From contig OZ024930.1 of NCBI GenBank assembly GCA_964017235.1, forward strand, positions 25,920,614-25,984,613: a stretch of 64,000 nt of DNA. Reading direction: 5' to 3'. Source of the DNA: Sabellastarte sp. h YS-2021 (Eukaryota; Annelida; Polychaeta; Sabellida; Sabellidae). A program made the translations under genes and the position numbers. This document shows positions 12,689-24,600 of the stretch, piece by piece; position 1 is the first letter of the stretch, and each line of letters starts with the position of its first letter. Below the pieces are notes generated by a model. That model was not told the origin of the DNA and did no database searches. It saw only the letters and a program-made list of their open reading frames with translations.

Positions 12689-15600
12689 CTGTGAAGAAGA
12701 AAACATAAGTTAAAATGAAACTCAAAAATTAACAAAGAAGTCAAACATATAATATTTAGACTTCTCACACATGATAAAATATAAATAGTTTTTCACTCAA
12801 TATAATTATATTCAGGTATAAAATATATTATGGAAACAACTACTTGGATTTAAATGAAACATTAAAACAGTGACCATCCACCGTGTTAAAGTTAAAACAG
12901 GTTGCATTTGTCTGAGCAAATTTATGCCTTGTCAACCACATGTAACATACTGATTCAAGTAACCAAATACTCCATAAATAGTAATAAATACCGCAGCTGC
13001 AGACCTAGAATTTCACCACTGCACTATACAACATAAATTATTCTAACAGTTTATTATTATTATGACTCTTTGACTCATACACCTGAGTATAAAACAAAGA
13101 CAAAACCTGTCGATATTTTCACAAATAACCAGTGAAGGGGGACACTTTACCCTGGACAATTGTATTAGACATGTCTAAATTTGCCATATGAAAGATGTTG
13201 TATGCACATTACCTCTCATTGCTCCTCTGTAGATGACCTCTACAACATCAATAAAGTCCTGCTTTGTTTTAAAACTGCCAATGTATTTTGTATGGTCAAC
13301 TGTCCTGTTACAACAAAAAAGACAAAAACATGACACTCTTCAGACAAACTGGTCTTCAATACATATAATACCCCATTCACACTACTGGCAGTATAACCCG
13401 CTTTGGGCAAAATGCCCGTCCTTCAACTATCGTCTGAGGTTCGTATGTGACCTTGTGACATAGCGGCGGATCTTCCATTACCTTGCGCGTCCTACGGAAG
13501 TTTCAAAATATTTAAAATTTCCACCTCTGAATTGCATACCGTGGGCATGTTCAGATGAATTTCTTGCTATGGTAACTGAAGGTGTAGTCCACAGTGTATA
13601 CAAGGTTGTGACTCGGGTCGTCTTTCGGTGTAGCACAGCGACATAAGGCGAGTGGAGGTACATGGATCTTTTGCAACAGTGTCACAATTTCGCATTTGAA
13701 CCTCAGACTGTAGTTGAAAGACAGGGGTGCTTCTCCAAACGCCTATAAACACTGGTTCTACTACCTGGAGTCTGAATGATACACCAAATCTCAGAAGGTA
13801 TGTGGCATCCCAGGAGGCAGTTCTGCCACCTAGTAAAACCTCTAACTGTGGGGCGTACTGCCTATAGTGTGAATGGGGCATTACTGACTTTCTATTGAAA
13901 AAAGTAAGAATCCTACTTTCATCTTCATTATAAGTCATATATCTTCCTATGGTGGCATTGTTTTGATTGTTTGAAAATTTTGTGGTCAGTTGCCACTCTA
14001 ATTTCTGTTATTTGTTGTTGCCCCTTCCATAGTAAACCCACCAAGCCTGTAGCACACTTGTGATGTTGTCTGTTTAGTTACCTGTATCAGTTGTCATACT
14101 TCATAGAACAATTTCTGAAGATCTGTTATGGGACACCTGCCACTGACCATTAGTATACAAGTCTTTATGTGAGTCAACATAACCACAGATTGATCTTCAT
14201 AGGTCATTCATTGTTGTGTCACAGTTTTTCTCAGTTGCCGACAGTCTGACAACTATGGTAGATACATAGTGGCTCAGATGACCACTTAAAATGGCAGTCC
14301 TCTTTCCCAGTGGCAGGTTAAAGAACCCCAAGGATATTGATAAATGGTATCCTTGAGCCTCTCTCTTTCAGTTAGGGGAATGTCAGTAATTTGAGAGTTG
14401 GACTGTACTTGTACAGTCGGATGGGTCATATAGTGCTTTGATCCTGTAGTACATGGAGATATTGCACTGGGTATAAATACAAATATAAAAGAACACAAAG
14501 AGCTGACAGATCTTCAGGGCTGACCACATGAACCCATCTTCCCACCCCAGTTCAGTGACTGATAAAGAATTGCTATTTGGGGCCTAGTCTTTGTTCCTTG
14601 ATATTTTTTTCACACTGTAGTCATGTATGTGGGACCTAGGGATATGTCTAAATACTACAGAGACAAAATAGACAACTAAATAGAAACTACAAAATCACTT
14701 TTTGTGAGATACTTAATTTTTTTTAAGAGTTTGACATTAAAATATTCTGTTACCTGATTTTACATGAAAAGTATGGCATTGTGGAAAATAGCATTGGAGA
14801 TGCCCGTTTCCCACAGCCTGGGGAAATAGTTTACAACAGCTTGGGATACAGAAGAAGTGAAACAGTAGAACAATCAGGAGACTTTCATAGCAAATTATGG
14901 CAGTTATGTAAAGTTCCAAAAGTACATACAACCCACAAATCTTTGTCATAAGAGAAATATGTCTCAAATATGGCAGGTGAACACACTTTGGCAAAGCCAA
15001 GGTAAAAGATCACACCATGACTTAGCATACCGGCACTCTCCAACCAACGAACCATCCAAGAATCAACTTTCTTACAGTTTCTGAGATATGGCTCAGACAA
15101 GATTTTAAAGGTCAAGGTAACTACAACAAGGCCATTGTCCCCCTACACCCTTTAACTAATTTCTCTTACATATATATCAACTTCCAACACCTAACTGTTT
15201 CCTAGATATGCCCAGAACAAGATTTTTAAGTTCAAGGTCAGTACGGCAAAGGTCAAATCAAGGTCACACCTTTACGATGTACACCTACACTCACCAACCA
15301 ACGTCCTTACCAAGTTTCAACTTTTTACACCTTATGGTTTCTGAGATACAGCCCGTACAAGCTTTTCCCCATGCCTGCTCCCCATCCGGACGCCATGGGT
15401 GAAAAGAATACTTGCACAGCCCTGAGAGGTTGTGGGGTAAAAATCTGCTATATATTGTAATTTCTTAATTCCACTATCAGTTAATACAGTTACCCTTTTT
15501 GAAAAAAAAATCTTCTCGCAATATGGTTTCCCAAAAGTAAAATTCTATGAAATTCAAATTTGAATAGAAAAAATTTTTTATGGGTGTAAACAAGGGTCTT

Positions 15601-18600
15601 TTTACAAGACATAACCTGACTGATGTGTAGATAAAACAAAATCATATTAACCATATTTAAACATATATCAATGGAAACATCAAGTTGTTGTCATGTTGAG
15701 GCAATATATCGATAAAACATTACAGAAATACTTGATGACTCTAATGTTTGTGCAAACTAAGTTGATGTATTTGTAAAAAAATCCATGTAAGTTTTGATTT
15801 CTTACTCAAAAATACGGTTTGTATTTTCCTATTAGTAAGCAACTTAATAAACCAAATGGTACACTATCATCCAACTTGCTACCTTAGCATCACGTTGCAA
15901 TTAACTTACCCCCAGTCCACTTTGATGTGCTGAGCATTAAAGAAAAACACAGTAGCTGGAATGAGAGAGATGTCAAAGTACTGGACATACTCAGACACAC
16001 AGTCCACATCAACAAGGTAAATCTCACACATCTTAGCAAGCAATGGACCAGTCTTCTCAAGCTAGAATCAGGTGAAAATATGGAGTGTACAGCTATTTTA
16101 TTTTTGAAAATACAAGGAAAGGAAAAGGGCACTATCAACAAAGATCACATACTGAAATTATATCTAGGGTAGTTTGAGGTAAGTCACATTTACCATTTCC
16201 AAGTTACAAGGCATGATATGTGAAAAATGTAGAACTAGAAATAGGACGCCCTGTTGATAGTAGCTGCGACATATGAATAGAAACAGGATAGCATAGAAGA
16301 ACACCCATTATCATGTGTAATGTCCACCCCATGAACCTTTTGCCAAAATTGTACAGTAGTCTTACAAGACCCTGTTTCATTTGTAAAATATATCAATGAT
16401 GCTTAAATATTTATTAGTGTACATGTAAATTATTTCAGCTTCATGCCTTTTTGCATTGGTTGGGTCGAAAATTTTGACAAAGTCACTCTATCTTGCATAT
16501 GGCCGCCATATGTGGGGAGGGGAAAATTTTTTGAAAATTGCCAAGAGTACATTTCTTAGATACCCTGTGGGTCGAAAATTTCGACGAAATCGCTCTATTT
16601 TGCACGGTTAAGGAGATAGAAGCAAATTTGTGTTTTGCCATTTTTGGGAAAAATTCGAAAATTCAAAATGGCTGCCATTTTTGGGGAGGGGAAATTTTTT
16701 TGAAAATTGCAAAGAGCACATTCCCTGTGGATTGAAAATTTCGACGAAATCGCTCTATCTCGCACGGTTAAGGAGATAGAAGCAAATTTGTATTTTGCCA
16801 TTTTGGGCAAAAATTTGAAAATTCAAAATGGCCGCCATTTTTGAGGAGGGGAAAATTTTTTGAAAATTGCAAAGATTACATTCCTTAGATACCCTGTGGG
16901 TCGAAAATTTCGATGAAATCACTCTATCTTGCACGGTTTAGGAGATATGAGCACATTTGCCTTTTTCAGTACTCAAAATAGCCAATTACTCATTTATTTA
17001 ATTAATTACTCACTGATCTATGAAGCAATTCCCCCCAAAAGCAATCCCATACAAGCTATTAACCCAATGAACCTCCATACCAAATTTCAGAAAGATAGAC
17101 TCAATAGCATTCCTTAAAATGTCTGGAAACCAAAGAGATACTCAAAAGTAGCAAAGTAGCTATTACTCAGTTAGCTATAGAGCTATCATCACCAAAAGCA
17201 ATCCCATACAAGTTATTAACCCAATAAACCTGCATGCCAAATTTGGTAAAGATAGGATAAGAACTGTTGCCTAAAATGTCTGGAAACCAAGTTTGACGGC
17301 GGACGCTGGACAGCGGACGCTGGACGGCGGAAAAAACAAAAATAATATGTCCACACCCCAGTGGGTGGACATAATAAAGCCCCCTTAACGCCTTCATTTT
17401 TGGGGACATGTCTATCAATATATTCTCCGATGAGATTTTAGCTAGATCAGCCACATAGTTTGAGAGCTATGGGACTAAAAGTGGCTAAAAGTTCATAAAA
17501 TGGGTCCTTGTGGACATTTTTAGAGACCTTAAGGTGACCTTAAAATTACAGCTACAGATCTCAAATATTGAGAAAAGTAAAAAACAAAAACTCCAGTTGG
17601 GGCCTTTATGGGTTTTAAACACATTGTTAATTTTTAACCTCAACTTTAAATCTTGATTTTTGACATGTGACTTGATGATGTGACAACACATAAATGTGTA
17701 CTTGAGTAAAATTTTAGCTACATGCGCCACACAGTTTGTGACCTAGAGGGCTTAAATTCGTCAAAAGTCCATTTTTAACCTTTAGGTGGCTAAACTTCTA
17801 TTTTATTGGTAACTAAAGGTCATCTTACAATAGGGTTCCTCTCCTGGCCCAAATACATATATGTGCCAAGTTTGAATGAAATGAAGGAAAGCATTTTTGA
17901 TTTATTGCACACAAAAGTCAAAAACATACAGCAGCGCAACATCAGTGAATCCAGTAATAGTATTGACTTTCATCTGTGGATATAATCATTCAAATCAGCG
18001 AAGTAACAAAGCCTTTCATTGGATTAAATATCAGTTATCCCCAGCACTTTGGAAGACAACCTTATTTCAAAAATTAATACAGAATCACATTGAATCAACA
18101 ATTATCATTCATGCAATGACTCATACAACAAAACAATTTGAAGGCAACAGACATTGAAATTAAAATATTCGAAATTCAACTTTATGACCCCAGTTTGACT
18201 TTGCGGGGGCTTGTTGCAAAATGATAGGAGTTTTGGAATCCCAGGCCATGGTTTCCTATTACCACCAAATACATTCCAAAGTTCCAAATCCAAAAAAAAA
18301 CAACACAGATATTTGACATTTTACAAATCTCTGCTACCTGAATACAGCATACCCAGGACACCTGATTTGACTGATTTTAAGGCAACCTTAGCTTCTTCAA
18401 TAGTGAGTAGTGACTAAAAGGGTCAATTTTAGCACATTTTTTACTAAATAATAATCAACCAGCTCTTAATCGGTCAATTAAGGCCCAATTGATCTGAAAT
18501 TAGACTAGTGTCTTAATTGTGATGTGAGGAAAGGGCTTGCCAAAAATACTGCAGCGGCAGGAAAGGATGTCTGAAAATGGGGGCCAAAACCAATAAGCAT

Positions 18601-21600
18601 TCCCTTTTCAAGAGACACTTAACAATCATGTAGAGTGAAATCCCATATAATACACATAAGACTGGTCAAACAAAATTTGTTTTTATTTCATAAAAATGTA
18701 AATATACTATACCATATGAAAACACTTGGGTAGGCGTGGCTTGGCGTTCGGTGACCGCCACGTACACCGTACATAGAATTTAAATATATGAGGGGAGACC
18801 CTCTTTAAACCTATATACTTGCTACCTTTGACCCCTGGTGACCTAATTCACTCTGCCATGCGCAGTAATACAGAAATAGTTCATTCTTTTTGTGGCGGTT
18901 GAACTATCAACAGGCGTTTTGCTACCTTTTTAAAAGACCTGCATTTACACGTTTTTGAAGCTCTGTGAGTACTTCTTTGCTGTTTTATTCACTTTTCCTC
19001 CATTTTATTTACCTTTTACTTCAATTTCTGGTGAATTTATTGTATACTTTGGGCATTATTTACGTATTTCTTCATAATTCGTATTATCGCTCATCTGGTC
19101 ACGTGGTGTTAGAATGTCGGATTACCTTTGGAGATATTCATTTCCTTTGTAAATTAATTCTTTTTATGCACTTCTACAGGCATTTTTATTTTAATTTACG
19201 GTATTCCTTCATTCTTTCAACGAAATTCTTCGTTTCTCCACGTATTTTGACCGTATTGACTGTGCATTGTTTTTCACGTAGTTACCTATTTGGTATTTTC
19301 GCTCATCGGGTCACGTGGTGTCAGAATGTTGGACTTCCTTTGGAAATAATCATTTCCGCGGTGAATTAATTCATTTATGCACTTATACAGGCATTATAAT
19401 TCACCTTTTACGGTTTTCCTTCATTCTTTTTACGAAATTCTTCGTTTCACCGCGTATTTTGACCATATTTTTGAGCTTTTTACGAATCATTCACCAGGTC
19501 ATGTGACGATGACGTCACATCCAAAATGGAGGTCAACCGATCGGTTGTCAGAAAATATTCATTTTCATAGTGATTACAGCATTTCCAGGTTTGTTTATAC
19601 ATTCCTTCTACATATTTCTTTGAATATTATTATGTCAGAGCATAATGTGTAATATTTTCAATTGTTAACGCATTTTTCATAGCGTAACATTACGGTATCT
19701 ACTGCCTACCATTCACGGTTCTTTACTTGTTCAGGCCCTTTCATTTGACATTTCTGGAATTCGGATCCTGGTTTCAGTGTTTTGGGGTTCAATTCTGAGC
19801 CTAGGGTCTCCATTTTAGCCTTTCTCCACCTTCAATTTTGGAGGTTGGGGGTTTACGGCTTCTGGGGAGGACTTTGTCTTCCACCTTTTGGAGATCCATT
19901 TCACTGTTGCTGGTTTCCTACATTCCAATTTTATGTCAATTGGTCATTTGGTTTCTCAGTCCATTTTTAGTCCTTTGGCCTCTTTTGTGCCTAGGCTTCA
20001 GTCTAATCAGACTGCTTTTTGGACTGGGATTACCTTCTCAAGACCATTCATGTTCAGGGTCCCTTAGAAGAGTTTATCAGTTGAATCCAACTGATTTTGC
20101 TACTTCCTTAACTCTACTCCATTCATTTTCTAAATCTAGAAAATTTTTGTTTGGGGTTTGGTGGAAATCTTCTGTTACTCAACAGCTTTCTATTGTGTTT
20201 TCACCATTTTTTAGATCTGACGATCAATGGGCACATCTCCCTTTTGGGTATGTTGGGGGTTCCTCTGTCTACAGTTAACCTTTAGGCAGACTTCAGGAAC
20301 CCTATTCCAATTTTTTTTGTGCCAGTCTGTTGGACTATATGGGTGCTTAGGACTTCATCCTTTAATCTTCTCCTCAGAAGATTTTCAAGCTTCCTGTCTA
20401 ACAGAATTAGGGAATAAATTTGACTGCTCTTTTCTTTTGATCAGTCTTATTTTTCTCTAAGTCAACCACTTTTCCAGGCTTAGAAGTTCCTTCATGAGGC
20501 CAGATACTTACTTTCTGTCACTCATTCATTTTGGGATTTTCTTATTCTAAGTTTTGTAGGTTGGGTAATTACCCAATTTTCCTTCTAAAACTTAGTTTTG
20601 CCAGGTACAAAATCCTCTTCAGAGGGTTTTTTGGGTTGACTTCTTCAGGTTTCCGGACCTGGGATCTAGCCTGAAGGGGTTCTTAAGACCTTCTCTTCCC
20701 TAGGTAGAGTTCCTCTGCTATTAGGGGAGATCTGAGATGGACCTTAGGGTCCTTATTTCTGTGGGATTTTTTCCTTCAGTCCTGTTTTGTTGATCACTTA
20801 TTCAAGTTGATTGACAAGGCAATACTTTCTCAGTGGTCTTTTTCATCCACCATTCTTTGGACATCTGTTTCAATGGGTCTTCTAGCTACATTTTAGCTGG
20901 TTGATCTATGGCCTTTTTTCAGCCATCTTTGCACTTTATTTTGAGAGATTTCTTTATCCATTTCCCTCACTTGTGCTTAGTCACTTGGTAGGGTTAATTG
21001 GTCCTTTTTTGGTCTTATGCTGTTTCTTGTGATGTCTCTCTTGGGAGACCATTTCTTCTCACATATAACAGTATAAGCAGAAGGCTTTCATGTGGCCCTT
21101 ACTCAAGGTGCCTCTTTTAAGCTATCTGCATTAGCCTCTTGAGGCACACCAATTAGGACCTTTTTTCCTCCCATCCAGGGAGTTTTCTCTCTAACTTAGT
21201 GCTTTTAGGATGTGGTTCCTTTCCAGGTTCCAACATTCTGATGGTGGAATGCCTTCCAGAGGTAGAGGCTCAGCCTCAACCTCTATTATGGTGCCCTTCA
21301 GGAGATAAGAGTGTTGTTTTACTCAAATTTTCACTCTTACTTCCAGATCCCTCCACTTGCCAGTGGGAGGTCAACTGATTCCAGTGGTCTCTCAGATTCC
21401 ACTTTCCTGATTCTTTCAGCTCTTCTCCACAGAAGAATGCTGTTCTTTGTCATTCAGTCTCACACTGTCTGTTCACATGAGCAGTTCAAGTATCTTGAGC
21501 TCCTGTTTTCCTGATTTTTCAGGGCATTATTCTTGACAAAGATATACTGGAAACCACAATTAGATTTATATCTTTTCCTGGTTTTCCAGACTATCAGGAT

Positions 21601-24600
21601 GCAACTTATCAGTTGATCATTTTCTCAATTGGCCAGTGGACCACTTCTCTTCCTCAATTTGCCTCCTTTCTCTCCTTTGGCTCCTTTGGTTCACTCTTGC
21701 TCATAGTTTTGCTTTTGGGCAAGGTGTACCACTTTGTGGCAATGCCTTATGGTCTAGCCACTAGCCTTTCAGGATTTACTTCCTTAGTCAAGGAAGTAAG
21801 GAAAGTTGGCTTTGAGGTTGGGCATCTCAGTGCACATGTGACTACAAATTGGCTCATTAGAGCCAATAGTTGTCAGAGGCTCTTTTTTCAACTCTATTAG
21901 AGTTGACTTTCATCTTGGAGTGGTTCTTAGCAGGAAGTATTTACATCTGTTTCTTTAACAGGTCTCCTTCCTGGGTCAGGTTCTTAACCTGTTTCTTAAT
22001 TACCTCTCTAACTGGGCTCCTTATTTCTTTTGGCTTCCACTTGGAAGCCGCTTCTTCAAGGTCCCTACACATGACATTTCTTCTGTGTCATCTCAGGACA
22101 CTTGATTTTCCTTCTCAAAGGTGCTCTGGATTTTCCATTCCTTGATCCTTCTATGAAGGTTCATTCAAGATGGTACTATCCTGGGAACTATGTCTTTGCA
22201 TACCTCCCTTTAATTCCCTAGTTTTTACATCTACTTTCATGGATGTTTCACTGCGGGGTTTGGGAGTTCTTTGTGCTCTGTGGACCACCTAAGGTCTATT
22301 TTTGATGTAGCAGTCCAGTCTGTGCATCAGTTCTAGAGCTCATAGCTGTCCTTTTTGCTCAGACATTTGTTCCTCTTTTATCCTTTCATCAAAGGATCAT
22401 CCTTTCAGCCTCAAACAACTCAGATGTCTTGTTCTCAAGACATTTGTTCCTCATTTGTAAGGGATTCTTCAGATAGTCCAGGTAACACTGTTGTCTGGGC
22501 TTTCTTTTTATCAAGACAGCTTCCACTCTTGGGACATGTGTATTTTGGCATCTTTTGCCATTATTTTTACAAGAACAAGTCTGTTCTTCCACCTCATGTT
22601 CCAGGGGCATGAATCTTTGGCAGACCATCTCTGGAGGTCTTTTCTCACCTTTCATATAAGGTGGCCCTTCAATTCTTGGATCTTCAGATGGTAGTCTCAG
22701 ACTTCTCATCTTATTTAGATCTCTTTTGCCATGTGATTCAATCACAAGCTGCTCTTACATGTGCCTCCTGTGCTAGATCCTTAGGCTCTGGCAACAGATG
22801 CCCTGGAGTGTTTTGGTCCGGAGTACTTATTTTACTCCTTCCCTCCTTCAGCTCCTTGTCCTCTATGGCCATGAAGTTAATCAACTTTCAGAGCTGTATC
22901 ATTATTCTTGTAGCCTTTCCTGGTAATTGCCAGGTTTGGCCTCAAGATCTCCTTTAAGAAAGCCATTGGCTCTTCCTCTTATTCTTTTATAACAATCTCA
23001 TCTAGAGTTTTGTTATTTATTTTTATGGAGTTCCTTTCTTCAAGCTTTCTGGCTGAAGTCTCCTTTAACAAGAATTTTCACAGGAGGGGTCTTGGAGGAT
23101 TTTTATCCTCCATAACTGTCTATGAAGCAATGTGGAACTGCTTCAAAAAACTTGTGAGAAACATGGCCACTCTGCTATGCTTCAACTGTCCCATTTATTG
23201 CTGTTTGTTCCTTTTAAGGAATTATTTTTCAGACAATAGGGATACAGGTCAGCTCTCTCCAGGTACTACTTGGAGTTGGGTTCTTATAGGAGCTAGGAAG
23301 TCTCATTTAGAGCTTCTTTAAGTCCAGAATTAGGGTAGTCGTCACCTACCTGTTTGGTACTTAATCCTTGGTTCTGCAGGCTCTTACCAAGGCTCCTCTT
23401 GAACCTTTTCATTTGCTGAGCCAAGTTTTTCACATTTTAGACAGTCTTTCTTACTCCCTTTCTTTGGGAAGGAGAAGGAGTGATTTTGTTTCCTTTATTT
23501 AAAGGTTTTCTCTCACTCTTTAGGGATGGCCTAAGTCATCCTTAAGTCAGATCTTACTTTCCTGGCTTAAGCCAGTTATCTTCAGAAGGCTCTTCCTGCT
23601 TTGACTTTTTGTCTTTGGTCAGGATGACTTAGAAGACCTCTCCTTTTTTACAGTCAGATTCCTAAGATACTTTCTATCTAGCTATTCTGACTTAAAAGGA
23701 TTTCTTCTTGGTCTTTCTTCTGAAGTCCAAGAGGGTGATATTGCTGCTCAGACAATATCTTTTTGGATAGCACTTTATCCTTTATTCCCTCAATCTCTGT
23801 TCCACAGAGAATGCATCTCTTCATGGTGTCAGGGCTCATCATGTCAGGGCACAGGGGTCTTCCTGGTCCTTTAGGGGTGGAATCCCACTCCTAGTCAACA
23901 TGAGATCCTGCACGTGGAAGAGCCATTCCACTTTTACATCCTTCTATTTTAGGAATGTATTTCCTTCAGAGATGTTGTTCTTAAGAATCTCTTATGATTT
24001 CTTAAGTGGAGTGGACATCCTTTTCCACTCAGCCATTTCTCTCTCTTCTACTTAAATTCCTCAATTTAAGTCCATCTGAAACTTTTAGTTTCAGAAAAAG
24101 GGGGGTGGCATTTCCCTTTTAGGGAATCTATTCTTCATCTCTATTTTCAGAACCGTGCTTCTTAGTGCCTCTGGGCATGTTCCTATTCTGAGCACAGGGC
24201 ATACTTATGCCTTCTCCTTTGAGCTGACCTAATAGGGTGTAGACAGCAGTGCTGAAGTTAGTGCAGTGGTTAATGCTACTCACTTAGCTCACTCGAGTTA
24301 TTGCTTCAGCACAGAGGTTTTGGGTTCAATTGCATTGCACTAGGAAGTATCCTTTTGTAGCAATTTAACCTTAGGGTGGTTTTCCTCAGTCTGTCTTTTT
24401 CCCACCATCCTTCCATGTGGGCATTCAACCCAAGTGTTTTCATATGGTATAGTATATTTACATTTTTATGAAATAAAATTTCATATTTTTAAATGTAAAA
24501 TGCATTTTTATGAATAAAAATGTATATACTTACCATATGAAAACAGCAAATCACCCTCCCGCCTGCCCCGCTTTTAAAGACCTTTTTCCAGCATTTATGT

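Noticed and set aside
22389..22745. 118-residue minus-strand frame within the DIRS
   Set aside because: Antisense to the element's coding direction and without family features.
19782..23321. Many open frames of 60-146 residues in the DIRS body
   Set aside because: Only short stretches match RT, RNase H or recombinase blocks; the frames are fragments of a decayed element, not separate genes.
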